41,666 bases of DNA from an uncultured Gammaproteobacteria bacterium (GCA_905479985.1 CAJQOM010000023.1:1-41666); one strand, 5' to 3'. Positions 1 to 9,646 are shown, counted from the stretch's first letter. Translations and numbers: made by a program. The notes: generated from the letters alone by a model not told the origin.

Positions 1-51
1 GTGCGGTCGAATTGGCGGAATGAAGGCCAAGCAACCAGCCTAGAAACAAAG

Positions 52-84
52 AAACCGCCTCGGAACTACCCGGGCGGTTTTCTT
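52..84. terminator. Rho-independent terminator after the tRNA-Ala/tRNA-Glu unit
   Basis: A stem of 52-59 (AAACCGCC) plus 61-63 (CGG) pairs with 70-72 (CCG) plus 73-80 (GGCGGTTT), with one bulged T at 60 and a 6-base loop. T-rich sequence flanks it on both strands. It lies downstream of the leftward tRNA genes and can end that transcript; it could also stop rightward transcription entering from outside the window. Nothing recognisable is visible in bases 1-51. Confidence 0.75.
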
Positions 85-158
85 TTGTATCAACTGGGAC
101 AAGGCAGCTGGGACAAGGCCCAAATTCCCCAGTATTATCAGCTACTTACAACTGTAAG

Positions 159-234
<76 letters not shown>

Positions 235-254
235 CTAAAACGGTGCTTTGATAC

Positions 255-330
<76 letters not shown>

Positions 331-344
331 GAAAGCAAGCGCAT

Positions 345-373
345 ACTATAGGGATTCAAATTTGTACTGTCAA
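345..373 (-). promoter_or_regulatory. Sigma-70 promoter of the tRNA-Ala/tRNA-Glu unit
   Basis: On the minus strand there is a perfect -35 TTGACA (373-368), a 17-base spacer and a -10 TATAGT (350-345). A GC-rich stretch ATGCGC follows, like the discriminator of stringently controlled stable-RNA promoters. The tRNA-Ala 5' end is 14 bases beyond the -10. Confidence 0.85.
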
Positions 374-504
374 CAAATAGTTTTAAATCCGTTACTATTT
401 TATTGGCTGCCTGACGGGTGATTGCTGATACCTAAGCGTGTTAGTTTTTTTAATAATTCTGTAAGTGATTGATATTTAATCTTTCATGTCTTTTCATAAC
501 CTTA

Positions 505-549
505 TATAGTCATGCTAGATTTGATGTAAGTGCGTTTCTATGAGATAAA
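505..549 (+). promoter_or_regulatory. Candidate promoter region of the lptD operon
   Basis: The gap 374-612 is AT-rich and holds no gene. Two weak sigma-70-like signals can be read: a -10-like TATAGT at 505-510, and a pair TTGATG (521-526), 17 bases, GATAAA (544-549). No convincing sigma-E site is visible, although lptD-surA is sigma-E controlled in Escherichia coli. Low certainty. Confidence 0.3.
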
Positions 550-612
550 TTAGAGATTATTTGATATTTTATCCTACCTATTATAGGTGTGGGTTTGACC
601 TTGAGGGGTGCC

Positions 613-2847
613 ATGCGCAGACTGATTGCTTTTTCGACGCTGACTTTGTCTTGCTTTAGTGCGTCGGTTTTAGCCGAACAGACGCAATGGCAGCATTGTG
701 ATTTAACACGTGATGTTGATTTTTTGCCTTATGTTGTGCCGACTGAGAATGAGTTGGTAGATGTTCAGGCGGACAGTGCGCAATTGGTGAGTGAAGGGAC
801 CTCTGTTTTTAGTGGTAATGTGATTGTGACGCGTGGCGGTCGTGAGTTGACGGCTGAGCGGGCAACGTATAACCGGAGTTCTGGCACAGTTACAGCTCAA
901 AATAAAATGCGCTTGCGTGATAGTGAAATTGTACTGGATGCTGAGCAGGCCGAGTGGTCGATGTTGAGTGATGAGGGTGCATTGATTGGTGCAGAATATT
1001 ATCTTCGTCAGAATCATGCCCGTGGCCGCGCTAACCATGTCTTTAAGGGTGGCGCTGCTGCGACTGACTTAAAGCATGCAAGTTATACGACGTGTGCTAA
1101 GGGTGATAACTTTTGGGATATGCAGGCGACAACCGTTAATCTTGATCACGAGGAAGCGGTTGGTACCGCAAAAGATGTTGTGATTCGCATCAAAGATGTT
1201 CCCGTTTTTTACACGCCTTATATTACCTTCCCTTTAAATGATGATCGAAAGTCAGGTCTGTTGGCACCTTCTTTTGGAGCCAGTAGTGAGACTGGCTTTG
1301 ACCTTCAAACACCTTATTATTGGAATATAGCGCCGGGGCGTGATGCGACAATTACACCACGCTATATGTCTGAACGCGGGCTGCAACTCAATGGTGAATA
1401 TCGCTATCTTTATGAGCAAGGAGAAGGTCAAATTCAAGCGGGCTTTTTAGCCAGTGATGATTTAAAAAATGATGGTGATGATGTCAACCCATTTTTTGGT
1501 GATGATCGACAACATTTTAGTTTTAAACATACCAGTGACTTTAAGTCTCGTTGGTCGAATGATATTGATTATAACTATGTGTCAGATGATGCTTATTTAG
1601 AAGACTTTGGCTCGAATTTAAGTTTGGCCAGTACGACCCATTTGAACCGTCGATTTAACCTTAGGTATGGTGGCGACAATTGGCGTTTCACTGGTCGACT
1701 TCAAGGTTATCAGACGATTACCGATGCGAGAAAACCTTACCAACGTTTGCCCCAGTTATTACTTGAAGGGACTTTTCCTGAACAAGCGCTGGGCTTGAGT
1801 TATGGGTTACGGACTGAATACACTGATTTTGACCATAAGGATTTGGTTGATGGACAGCGTTTTGATATTGAACCATCAGTGAGTTTGCCTTTGCAGTCTG
1901 CTTCGGCTTTTTTGACACCCAGAGTGGCTTTAAAACACACGCAATACCGTTTAGATGACAATAATACGGCGATTACCGATGATGCGCCGAGTCGGACTTT
2001 GCCTATCGCGAGTATTGACAGTGGTTTGTTCTTTGAACGTGATATGACGCTTTCTGGCGGACATTATATTCAAACACTAGAGCCGCGCGCATTCTACCTT
2101 TATATTCCTGAGCGAAGTCAGGGTGATATTCCTGTTTTTGACAGTAGCTTGCGAACCTTTAATTTTGGTCAATTATTTTCCCATGATCGTTTTTCGGGGT
2201 CGGATCGCGTTGGCGATGCTAACCAGCTTTCATTGGCGATAACGTCTCGGGTACTTGATGCTCGGACTGGTCGTGAGAAATTTAGAGCAAGTTTGGGGCA
2301 GATTCAGTATTTTCGTGACCGCGATGTAACGTTACCTAATGGGGCTGAAGGCAGACGTTCTGGTTCTGATTTTGTGGCAGAAGTGGCTGCGGAAGTGGCG
2401 AAAAATTGGATGGCACGTGGTGAAATGCAATGGGGACATAATTGGGATGCCTCTAATTTCTCGGCTGTACAAGTACGTTACCGCGGTGATGATGGCAAAA
2501 TTTTGAATTTATCGCATCGCTATCGTCGTGATGGCGTATCGACGCTAGAAGGACTTGAGCAAGTCGATGTGTCTGGTCGATTGCCGATTAATAAGCAATG
2601 GAGCGTCGTCGGTCGTTATTACCGTTCAATTCGTGATGGTCAGTTATTAGAAGGATTGGCTGGGGTTGAATACGAAAGCTGTTGTTGGTCGACCCGATTA
2701 GTCGTGCGTGATTATATTAATGATGTGTCCGATCAAGATAGGAATTTGGCCATTTTACTGCAAGTCGAGTTAAAAGGATTAGGTAACTTTGGTCAGAAAA
2801 CAGATTCGTTATTAGAGCGGAGTATTTTAGGCTTTGAGGCTGATTAG
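613..2847 (+). CDS. lptD: LPS-assembly protein LptD (outer-membrane beta-barrel)
   Basis: LptD inserts lipopolysaccharide into the outer leaflet of the outer membrane together with LptE. The ATG at 613 is preferred over an upstream in-frame GTG at 589 because GAGGGG (603-608) sits 4 bases upstream and the product then begins with a clean signal peptide cleaved after VLA. The mature protein has an OstA/LptA-like jellyroll domain (about residues 45-145), then a long beta-barrel domain. All four cysteines needed for the LptD disulfides are present: C29 near the mature N-terminus, the one in TTCAKGD, and a CC pair near the C-terminus in YESCCW. The 744-aa length is normal. It heads the order lptD-surA-pdxA-rsmA known from many gammaproteobacteria. 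Confidence 0.96.
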   Translation: MRRLIAFSTLTLSCFSASVLAEQTQWQHCDLTRDVDFLPYVVPTENELVDVQADSAQLVSEGTSVFSGNVIVTRGGRELTAERATYNRSSGTVTAQNKMRLRDSEIVLDAEQAEWSMLSDEGALIGAEYYLRQNHARGRANHVFKGGAAATDLKHASYTTCAKGDNFWDMQATTVNLDHEEAVGTAKDVVIRIKDVPVFYTPYITFPLNDDRKSGLLAPSFGASSETGFDLQTPYYWNIAPGRDATITPRYMSERGLQLNGEYRYLYEQGEGQIQAGFLASDDLKNDGDDVNPFFGDDRQHFSFKHTSDFKSRWSNDIDYNYVSDDAYLEDFGSNLSLASTTHLNRRFNLRYGGDNWRFTGRLQGYQTITDARKPYQRLPQLLLEGTFPEQALGLSYGLRTEYTDFDHKDLVDGQRFDIEPSVSLPLQSASAFLTPRVALKHTQYRLDDNNTAITDDAPSRTLPIASIDSGLFFERDMTLSGGHYIQTLEPRAFYLYIPERSQGDIPVFDSSLRTFNFGQLFSHDRFSGSDRVGDANQLSLAITSRVLDARTGREKFRASLGQIQYFRDRDVTLPNGAEGRRSGSDFVAEVAAEVAKNWMARGEMQWGHNWDASNFSAVQVRYRGDDGKILNLSHRYRRDGVSTLEGLEQVDVSGRLPINKQWSVVGRYYRSIRDGQLLEGLAGVEYESCCWSTRLVVRDYINDVSDQDRNLAILLQVELKGLGNFGQKTDSLLERSILGFEAD

Positions 2848-2971
2848 TACGTCGGAAAGAAAGAACTTAGTATCTGACGCCGCTGTCTCTTAACCATTAA
2901 GTGATATGCGATAAGAAATGGTTATTATTCTGTAGAATGATGCCACATTTATATTTTATTTAGGCTTTTCA

Positions 2972-4237
2972 ATGATTAGATTTTTTATTTTATCCCTGTT
3001 GATGATGTCATCTGTCTGGGCACAGCCTCTGGATCGTATTATTGCGGTCATTAATGATGAGGTGGTTCTTGAAAGTGAGTTGATCGAGTCGGCGCAAACG
3101 ATTAGTTTGCAGTTGCAGAAGAGGGAAGTGGCTTTGCCGCCGCGTGATGTGTTTATTTCTCAGGTGCTTGAACGGTTGATCATGAAGAAGTTACAGATAC
3201 AAACGGCATCACGCATCGGTATTCGGTTGGGCGATGACGATTTGAATGCGTCGATCAAGAATATTGCTCGAAATAATAAGATGACTTTGACTGAATTCCG
3301 TGATGTTTTAGAACGTGATGGTTATGAATATGGTGCGTTTAGGGAGACTATCCGTGAAGATATGATTGTGAGCCGTTTAAATAAGGTTCAGGTCGGCGAT
3401 AAGATTGTGGTATCTGATAGGGAAATCGATAATTTCTTGGCAACGCAGGCTGTACAGGGTGGCGTGCAAGATGCCTATCGCTTATACCATATCTTAATCG
3501 GTGTGCCGGAGGCGGCTTCGCCTGAACAAGTTCAAACGGCTGATGCTAAATTGGAGAAGGTGCAATTATTGTTAGCGAATGGTGGTGACTTTTCTGAAAT
3601 CGCTTCTGGTTATTCTGATGCCCAGAATGCGCTTGAAGGCGGTGATTTAGGGTGGCGTCTACAAGGCGAGTTACCGAGCATATTTGCCAATGTTGTTCCA
3701 GGTTTGGAAATAACACAAGTCAGCGATGTTATTCGTAGCGGTGGTGGTTATCATTTGGTTAAACTTGTAGATAAAAAAAGCCAAGAAGAGCATATGGTTA
3801 AACAGACAAATGCAAGTCATATCTTAATTAAAACAAATGATATTGTCAGTGATGAAGATGCTGAAAAGCGGTTAAACACATTGCGGACACGTGTTGAAAA
3901 TGGGTCAGACTTTGCTGAGCTAGCGCGCGCGCACTCTGATGATATGGTGTCGGCGATTCGTGGCGGTGATTTAGGGTGGTCAACACCAGGCACGATGGTG
4001 CCAGAGTTTGAGAAACAGATGAATGCATTGACCAATGATGAAATGAGTGAGGTGTTTAAGAGTCGTTTCGGTTGGCATCTTATTTTACTTCATGAGCGTC
4101 GTGAGGAGAATATGGCTGAGGAATATAAGCGTAGTAAAGCACGTGATCAAATACATAGCCGGCGTATGGCAGAAGAATTAGAGGCTTGGACGCGTCAGCT
4201 TCGTGATGAAGCCTATGTTGAGTATAGAAATCTTTGA
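2972..4237 (+). CDS. surA: Periplasmic chaperone / peptidyl-prolyl isomerase SurA
   Basis: SurA escorts outer-membrane proteins, including LptD, through the periplasm. The 421-aa product has a signal peptide ending SVWA before QPLDRI and a SurA N-terminal chaperone domain (about 20-165). Two parvulin (PPIC) domains follow at roughly 168-270 and 281-382; each carries the HILI start, GGDLGW core and GYHL or GWHL end typical of the fold. The gene lies 124 bases after lptD. Its last codons overlap the start of pdxA by 4 bases (TTGA), so the two are translationally coupled. The Shine-Dalgarno signal is weak. Confidence 0.96.
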   Translation: MIRFFILSLLMMSSVWAQPLDRIIAVINDEVVLESELIESAQTISLQLQKREVALPPRDVFISQVLERLIMKKLQIQTASRIGIRLGDDDLNASIKNIARNNKMTLTEFRDVLERDGYEYGAFRETIREDMIVSRLNKVQVGDKIVVSDREIDNFLATQAVQGGVQDAYRLYHILIGVPEAASPEQVQTADAKLEKVQLLLANGGDFSEIASGYSDAQNALEGGDLGWRLQGELPSIFANVVPGLEITQVSDVIRSGGGYHLVKLVDKKSQEEHMVKQTNASHILIKTNDIVSDEDAEKRLNTLRTRVENGSDFAELARAHSDDMVSAIRGGDLGWSTPGTMVPEFEKQMNALTNDEMSEVFKSRFGWHLILLHERREENMAEEYKRSKARDQIHSRRMAEELEAWTRQLRDEAYVEYRNL

Positions 4238-5229
4238 GTCACATACCCCGTATAGCACTCACTGCTGGTGAACCAGCAGGGATTGGTCCTGATTTAGCGA
4301 TACAACTGGCTGAACATTATCAAGATTATGAACTGATTGTGATTGCTGATCCGGTATTGCTATGGCAGCGTGCTGAGCAATTAGGCTTAGTGATTGATTT
4401 TGAATTAATTGACCTTGATGCACCGGCCACAGCAACACCGGCTGGGGTGTTACGTTATTTACCAGAACAATTGGCTGAGCCAGTGGAGGCCGGGGTATTA
4501 GATAGCCGCAATGCAGATTATGTCTTACGTAGCTTATTAACGGCGCATCGCGGTTGTGAATCTGGTCAGTTTGATGCGATGGTGACATGCCCTGTTCATA
4601 AAGGGGTCATTAATGATGCCAAAATTCACTTCACAGGACATACTGAATTTTTAGCAGCACAAGCGGGTGTTGATAAAGTAGTGATGATGTTGGCTTGTGC
4701 TTCTTTACGTGTTGCGTTGGCGACAACCCACTTACCATTGCGTGATGTACCTGATGCGATCACGTCTGATTCATTAAAACAAATTATTCAGATTACCGAG
4801 TCTGCGCTGCAAAGCCAGTTTGGTATTGAGCAGCCCAGGATTGCGGTGTGTGGTTTGAATCCACATGCTGGTGAAGATGGCCATTTGGGTCGTGAAGAGA
4901 TAGAAGTGATTAATCCTGTGATTGCTGAATTTCAAGCGACAGGTTCTGCAATAACCGGCGCATGGCCCGCGGACACCATCTTTTTAAAAGAGCGTCTGGC
5001 GGAAATTGATGTTGTGCTGGCGATGTATCACGATCAAGGTTTACCGGTTTTGAAACATGCTGGGTTTTCTAGTGCAGTGAATGTAACGTTAGGATTGCCT
5101 TATATTAGAACGTCGGTAGACCATGGGACAGCATTAGATTTAGCCGCAACGGGAAAAGCAAAAATGGGTAGTTTAGAAGCAGCATTAGAGATGGCAAGAA
5201 TGATGGTTGCCAGTCGGGAAGTACATTAA
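4234..5229 (+). CDS. pdxA: 4-hydroxythreonine-4-phosphate dehydrogenase PdxA
   Basis: PdxA oxidises 4-phosphohydroxy-L-threonine with NAD in the DXP-dependent route to pyridoxal 5'-phosphate. The 331-aa protein has the family start TAGEPAGIGPDL and the FTGHTEFLA segment. Its three metal-binding histidines are recognisable in ATTHLPL, LNPHAGEDG and MYHDQGLPVLK. The start is a TTG that overlaps the surA stop; no ATG lies near the conserved N-terminus, so the rare start is well supported. rsmA follows 2 bases after the stop. Confidence 0.96.
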   Translation: MSHIPRIALTAGEPAGIGPDLAIQLAEHYQDYELIVIADPVLLWQRAEQLGLVIDFELIDLDAPATATPAGVLRYLPEQLAEPVEAGVLDSRNADYVLRSLLTAHRGCESGQFDAMVTCPVHKGVINDAKIHFTGHTEFLAAQAGVDKVVMMLACASLRVALATTHLPLRDVPDAITSDSLKQIIQITESALQSQFGIEQPRIAVCGLNPHAGEDGHLGREEIEVINPVIAEFQATGSAITGAWPADTIFLKERLAEIDVVLAMYHDQGLPVLKHAGFSSAVNVTLGLPYIRTSVDHGTALDLAATGKAKMGSLEAALEMARMMVASREVH

Positions 5230-5231
5230 TA

Positions 5232-6044
5232 ATGGCTCAAAATAGATTAAGAGCAAGAAAGCGGTTCGGTCAAAATTTTTTACAAGATGAGATGGTGATA
5301 GCCGATATTGTTGGCGCAATTGATCCTGCTGCAGATCAACATTTGGTTGAAATTGGGCCAGGGCATGGTGCGATTACTCAACATTTGGTGTCAGCCTGTC
5401 AGCGATTAGATGTGGTTGAGATAGATCGAGACTTAATCCCTTTATTGCAGACAAAACTGGGTCATTATCCACAACTGCATATTCATGAAGCTGATGCGCT
5501 TGCCTTTGATTACACAGAACTGGTGTTAGATGATGTGCCATTAAGGGTTATTGGTAATTTGCCATACAATATTACGACGCCATTATTATTCCATTTATTA
5601 GCGCAATCACACTGTATTACTGATATGTGCTTTATGTTACAGAAGGAAGTGGTCGATAGGATTTGTGCGCAACCGGGCTCTAAAACATACGGTCGTTTGA
5701 GTATCATGATGCAATATCAATGTGAGGCTACGAAGTTATTTACTGTCTTTCCTGATGCTTTTATCCCTATGCCAAAGGTGGATTCAGCCATTATTTATAT
5801 CAAGCCATTATCAGAACGTATTGGGGGTGGCTTACCTATAAAGGCATTGAATAAAGTGGTGACTCAGGCCTTTTCAATGCGTCGAAAAACTATTTCTAAC
5901 ACCTTGAAAAGTATCATGTCTCTGTCAGTGTTAGAGCGGCTAGATATTGATTTTAAACAGCGGCCTGAGACGATTTCTGTTGAAGACTATGTGGCGATTA
6001 CGCAAGCTTGGTTAGCGGAGCAGGACGACGTTAAGCTGCCATGA
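5232..6044 (+). CDS. rsmA: 16S rRNA dimethyladenosine transferase RsmA (KsgA)
   Basis: RsmA uses S-adenosylmethionine to dimethylate two adjacent adenines near the 3' end of 16S rRNA, a late checkpoint in 30S assembly. The 270-aa protein shows the N-terminal RFGQNFL signature (about residues 11-17), the SAM-binding EIGPGHG (40-46), the acidic VVEIDRD and the catalytic NLPYNI motif near residue 110. A C-terminal helical domain with FSMRRKT follows. It is the last gene of the lptD operon; no clear terminator follows it. Confidence 0.97.
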   Translation: MAQNRLRARKRFGQNFLQDEMVIADIVGAIDPAADQHLVEIGPGHGAITQHLVSACQRLDVVEIDRDLIPLLQTKLGHYPQLHIHEADALAFDYTELVLDDVPLRVIGNLPYNITTPLLFHLLAQSHCITDMCFMLQKEVVDRICAQPGSKTYGRLSIMMQYQCEATKLFTVFPDAFIPMPKVDSAIIYIKPLSERIGGGLPIKALNKVVTQAFSMRRKTISNTLKSIMSLSVLERLDIDFKQRPETISVEDYVAITQAWLAEQDDVKLP

Positions 6045-6134
6045 GGCTGTCATTGTTATTCACTCAGTCTATCTAAATGGTTCTGTTGGTTTGATGTCGT
6101 CTGAGAATGAATAATAAAAAGGGTTTGAAATGGC

Positions 6135-6163
6135 TTGACACCGTGATTTTGCTGTAGTTAGAT
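6135..6163 (+). promoter_or_regulatory. Sigma-70 promoter of hupB and the following tRNAs
   Basis: A perfect -35 TTGACA (6135-6140), 17 bases and a -10 TTAGAT (6158-6163; TAGATA one base on is an alternative). It is about 80 bases before the hupB start and leaves room for the leader hairpin at 6172-6190. Confidence 0.7.
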
Positions 6164-6171
6164 ACACACTT

Positions 6172-6190
6172 CCCACAACATTACTGTGGG
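6172..6190 (+). promoter_or_regulatory. Hairpin in the hupB leader
   Basis: CCCACA (6172-6177) and TGTGGG (6185-6190) form a perfect 6-bp stem with a 7-base loop at or near the 5' end of the predicted hupB transcript. No T-run follows, so it is not a terminator. It could stabilise the mRNA; no known riboswitch is recognised. Confidence 0.5.
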
Positions 6191-6243
6191 CTATAGCGAC
6201 GCCGTTGGACAAAATATTATTAACTAAGATGAGGAACTAAGTT

Positions 6244-6516
6244 GTGAATAAATCTGAATTGATTGATGCAATTGCAAGTGCTGCCGATATTTCTAAAGCG
6301 AAAGCTGCTTTGGCTGTTGATGGTATGACTTCTGCTGTAACGACTGCTTTAAGTACTGGTGATCAAGTTACTTTAGTAGGCTTTGGTACATTCTCTGTTC
6401 GCGACCGTGCAGCACGCACAGGCCGTAACCCTCGTACAGGTGAAGAGATTAAAATTGCAGCCGCTAAGATACCCGCTTTTAAAGCTGGTAAAGCCCTTAA
6501 GGATGCTGTAAACTAG
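6244..6516 (+). CDS. hupB: DNA-binding protein HU, beta type
   Basis: HU is a small histone-like dimer that bends DNA and compacts the nucleoid. The 90-aa product is full length: an N-terminal helical dimerisation part ([11 protein letters not shown]), the GFGTF turn and the beta-arm with the family signature [10 protein letters not shown] whose proline intercalates between base pairs, then a C-terminal helix. The start is GTG with GAGGA (6231-6235) 8 bases upstream. Only 15 bases separate its stop from the mature tRNA-Val, with no terminator between. Confidence 0.97.
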   Translation: MNKSELIDAIASAADISKAKAALAVDGMTSAVTTALSTGDQVTLVGFGTFSVRDRAARTGRNPRTGEEIKIAAAKIPAFKAGKALKDAVN

Positions 6517-6531
6517 CGTTTTTTTTCTGCA

Positions 6532-6607
6532 GGGTGCTTAGCTCAGCTGGGAGAGCATCGCCCTTACAAGGCGAGGGTCGGGGGTTCGATCCCCTCAGCA
6601 CCCACCA
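6532..6607 (+). tRNA. tRNA-Val (anticodon UAC)
   Basis: Acceptor stem GGGTGCT/AGCACCC, anticodon loop CTTACAA (anticodon TAC), T-arm with GGTTCGATCCC, discriminator A and encoded CCA at 6605-6607. It sits directly behind hupB and is probably cut from a mixed mRNA-tRNA transcript. Confidence 0.97.
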
Positions 6608-6615
6608 GAAAAAAT

Positions 6616-6692
6616 GGAGCGGTAGTTCAGCTGGTTAGAATGCTGGCCTGTCACGCCGGAGGTCGCGGGTTCGAGTCCCGTCCGCTCCGCCA
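6616..6692 (+). tRNA. tRNA-Asp (anticodon GUC)
   Basis: Acceptor stem GGAGCGG/CCGCTCC, anticodon loop CTGTCAC (anticodon GTC), T-loop TTCGAGT, discriminator G (an aspartate identity base) and encoded CCA at 6690-6692. It lies 8 bases after tRNA-Val and before a strong terminator. Confidence 0.97.
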
Positions 6693-6702
6693 TTATGAAT
6701 AG

Positions 6703-6731
6703 AAAGGCGCATCGTATGCGCCTTTTTTTTT
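6703..6731 (+). terminator. Rho-independent terminator after hupB-tRNA-Val-tRNA-Asp
   Basis: A perfect 10-bp stem, AAAGGCGCAT (6703-6712) with ATGCGCCTTT (6716-6725), a 3-base loop, and a T-run to 6731. Confidence 0.93.
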
Positions 6732-6775
6732 GCTTATTAAATAGCTAATGTAGGATTTTCTTGTAGGTTTCCCTT

Positions 6776-8659
6776 ATGTTGCATTTTATTCGTGAACGAG
6801 CCCAAGGCTGGGTTGCCTGGTTTATTGTTGGCCTAATTACCATTCCCTTCGCTTTATGGGGTGTTAATTCATACATCACTGGCGATTCAGATGTTGTGGT
6901 TGCGACGGTGAACGGCGAGCCTATCAAGCAAGTTGAATTTCAGCGCGCTCAACAGCAATTTCGCGACAATATGCGTCAGCGAATGGGCGATAGTTTTGAC
7001 CCAAGCTTGTTTGATAATACAGACACTAAACAAGCGGTATTAGATGGGTTAATCCAACAACGGTTACTTTTCGCCGCGAATAAAACATTAGGCCAGCGCG
7101 TTAGCGATAGTGATATCAGCCGTGCCGTGCAACAGACTGAAGCTTTTCAAGTAGATGGCCAATTTAGTATAGAACGTTATAAGCAATTATTATCGCGGGC
7201 TGGTTTTTCGCCTTCGACGTATGAAACGCAATTGCGGATGGATTTATTAGGCCGTGAATTGACGAATAATATTCAAGGTACGGCAACAGTGACAGATTAT
7301 GACGTTAATCACTTACTGCGTATTGAGAAACAAAAACGCGAATTAGCTTATGGGATTGTTGAATCAGCCGCGCTTGCATCGGCTATTGAAGTTAATAGTG
7401 TCGAAGCAATGGCGTTTTATGAGGCACATCAAGCGCGTTATACAACACCTGAACGCGTATCAGTCGATTATGTAGAACTTTCTGTGGCTGGTTTGGCTGA
7501 CCAGGTAATGGTTGATGATGCGGCGCTGACTCAGTTTTATACTGACAATCAAAGCCAGTTCATGAGTCCAGAACAGCGTCGTGTTAGTCATATCCTGATT
7601 GAAGGTGATGTTGAAACAGCATTAAAAATATTAGCTGCTGCTGAGCATAGAGTTGCGCAAGGCGAGGCGTTTGATGTTGTGGCAAAGGCGTTATCACAAG
7701 ATACAGGTTCAGCTGCTGACGGTGGTGATCTTGGCTTTATGCAAGCTGGGGTCATGGGCGATGCTGCATTTGATGATGCGTTATTTAGTTTAGCGAAAGT
7801 GGGCGATGTCAGCCAAATTGTTAAGACAGAATATGGCCACCATTTAATTAAGCTTACTGATGTTCAAGCGCCGGAAGGCAAGGCACTTGAAGATGTCAAA
7901 GCCGATGTTGAAGCAAGTTACCGTCGTCAACAAGCGGAACAATTATTTTTTGAACAGGCGGAGCTCTTAGCGGAGTTGAGTTATGAAAACCCCGATAGCT
8001 TAGAACTGGCATCTGAAGAGTTGGCTTTAACGATTAAAAGTTCAGCATTGTTTACCCGTGAAGGCGGTACTGGGATCGCTGGGCACACTAAATTAGTGGC
8101 TATGGCGTTCAATGATGACGTGTTGGTTGAAGACCTCAACAGTGCCGTTATTGAGTTATCTGATACCCATTTGGTTGTGATACATAAAAAAGTTCATGAA
8201 TTAACCAGTCAACTGGCTTTTGATGCTGTCGCAGCTGAGATTAAGCGCCAGTTAAAATTAGAGCATGCAGAGAAAAAAGCGGCTGAAGTGGGTCAAGCTT
8301 TATTAACCAAATTACAATCAGGTGCAGCGGCATCGCCTTTATTTTCTACAGGACAGTGGCATGAGATGTCAGTGGTTGAGCGGAGCCAAGCAAACGTTGA
8401 TAGAGAAATCCTTGATCAAGCTTATGCGATGCAGAAACCGACTGATAGAGCTGTGTTCCATGGTTTTAGTTTAGCCAATGGTGATTATGCCATTGTTGAA
8501 TTGAAATCGGTGATAGAAGTCGACACTGACGCTGTTTCTGAACAGGACCGTGCGGGCCTATCTGCTTATCTTGCAAGGAATCAAGGTGACAGTGAATTGA
8601 AAGCATTTCTTGCCAGTTTGAAAGCCGATGCAGATATTGAGATTTCGCCTAACTTTTGA
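6776..8659 (+). CDS. ppiD: Membrane-anchored periplasmic folding factor PpiD
   Basis: PpiD is a SurA-related chaperone anchored in the inner membrane near the Sec translocon, where it meets newly exported proteins. The 627-aa product has a short cytoplasmic N-terminus (MLHFIRERAQG), one membrane helix at about 12-35 and a SurA-N-like chaperone region. One parvulin domain lies at about 265-360 (RVSHILIEG ... GGDLGF ... YGHHLIKL), followed by a long C-terminal region. Length and layout match E. coli PpiD (623 aa). It stands alone between two terminators, behind hupB, an order common in proteobacteria. Confidence 0.95.
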   Translation: MLHFIRERAQGWVAWFIVGLITIPFALWGVNSYITGDSDVVVATVNGEPIKQVEFQRAQQQFRDNMRQRMGDSFDPSLFDNTDTKQAVLDGLIQQRLLFAANKTLGQRVSDSDISRAVQQTEAFQVDGQFSIERYKQLLSRAGFSPSTYETQLRMDLLGRELTNNIQGTATVTDYDVNHLLRIEKQKRELAYGIVESAALASAIEVNSVEAMAFYEAHQARYTTPERVSVDYVELSVAGLADQVMVDDAALTQFYTDNQSQFMSPEQRRVSHILIEGDVETALKILAAAEHRVAQGEAFDVVAKALSQDTGSAADGGDLGFMQAGVMGDAAFDDALFSLAKVGDVSQIVKTEYGHHLIKLTDVQAPEGKALEDVKADVEASYRRQQAEQLFFEQAELLAELSYENPDSLELASEELALTIKSSALFTREGGTGIAGHTKLVAMAFNDDVLVEDLNSAVIELSDTHLVVIHKKVHELTSQLAFDAVAAEIKRQLKLEHAEKKAAEVGQALLTKLQSGAAASPLFSTGQWHEMSVVERSQANVDREILDQAYAMQKPTDRAVFHGFSLANGDYAIVELKSVIEVDTDAVSEQDRAGLSAYLARNQGDSELKAFLASLKADADIEISPNF

Positions 8660-8685
8660 AGTGACTTCTCCATAATGCAGACAAT

Positions 8686-8713
8686 AAAAAAGGCGCTTTT
8701 AAGCGCCTTTTTT
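8686..8713. terminator. Bidirectional terminator between ppiD and fabI
   Basis: A perfect 13-bp stem, AAAAAAGGCGCTT (8686-8698) with AAGCGCCTTTTTT (8701-8713), with a 2-base centre, A-rich on the left and T-rich on the right. It serves the convergent ppiD (+) and fabI (-) genes. Confidence 0.93.
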
Positions 8714-8736
8714 ATGTGTGAATTATAGCTCCGTGG

Positions 8737-9525
8737 TTATTTGTCACCGATACCAATAGTACTGTAACCGGCATCGACGTAAGTGATTTCACCGGTGACA
8801 CCAGAAGCAAGATCAGAACATAAGAAAGCAGCAACATTACCGACTTCTTCAATGGTGACATTGCGGCGTAACGGTGAGTTACGTTCACCATAGGCTAACA
8901 TTTTGCCAAAGTCACCAATGCCTGCTGAAGCCAACGTTTTAATTGGGCCTGCGGATATCGCGTTAACGCGAATACCTTGTTCACCAAGTGAATACGCCAT
9001 GTAGCGAACATTGGCTTCTAAAGCGGCTTTGGCCACCCCCATGACATTGTAGTTTTCAATGGCGCGTACCGCGCCGAGGTAACTTAATGTCAGTAGTGAG
9101 CCGTTGCGTCCGGCCATCATGTCTTTACCGGCTTTAGCTAAAGCAACAAAACTATAAGCACTGATATCGTGCGCTATGGCGAAACCTTCACGGGTGACAC
9201 TGTCAACATAACTACCTTGGAGTTGTTCACGTGGTGCAAAGCCAACAGAGTGGATGATGGTATCGAGTCCGTCCCATTGTTGTCCGAGTTGCTCAAAAAC
9301 AGCATTAATTTGGTCATCGCTGGCGACATCACAAGGAAAGAGTAATTCGGGACCGGTACCACATTGTTCTGCGATTTTCTCAACACGCGTTTTGAGTTTG
9401 TCAGTTTGATAGGTGAAAGCGATTTCTGCGCCTTCACGGGCCATCGCTAGCGCGATACCAGCAGCAATTGAGCGTGGGCTGGCAACGCCAACAATTAATA
9501 CACGTTTGCCTTGTAAGAACCCCAT
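8737..9525 (-). CDS. fabI: Enoyl-[acyl-carrier-protein] reductase (NADH) FabI
   Basis: FabI reduces trans-2-enoyl-ACP in the last step of each round of fatty-acid elongation. The 262-aa length equals that of E. coli FabI. It has the atypical short-chain-dehydrogenase nucleotide motif [14 protein letters not shown] near the N-terminus and the catalytic Tyr-x6-Lys pair in YNVMGVAK at about residues 158-165. The C-terminal segment [12 protein letters not shown] is also conserved. A strong Shine-Dalgarno TAGGAGA lies just upstream of the ATG. It is a single gene, convergent with ppiD and divergent from the lipoprotein gene at 9647. Confidence 0.97.
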   Translation of the reverse strand: MGFLQGKRVLIVGVASPRSIAAGIALAMAREGAEIAFTYQTDKLKTRVEKIAEQCGTGPELLFPCDVASDDQINAVFEQLGQQWDGLDTIIHSVGFAPREQLQGSYVDSVTREGFAIAHDISAYSFVALAKAGKDMMAGRNGSLLTLSYLGAVRAIENYNVMGVAKAALEANVRYMAYSLGEQGIRVNAISAGPIKTLASAGIGDFGKMLAYGERNSPLRRNVTIEEVGNVAAFLCSDLASGVTGEITYVDAGYSTIGIGDK

Positions 9526-9646
9526 GGGTTGTCTCCTAAATTAGCTAATGAACGGTTAAAACACCGGTAGTTTACCTGTTTATGATAGAGGCAGTCACGT
9601 TATGAACTGTTTATAATGATTGCACTATCAAAAATGGGTAAAAACT

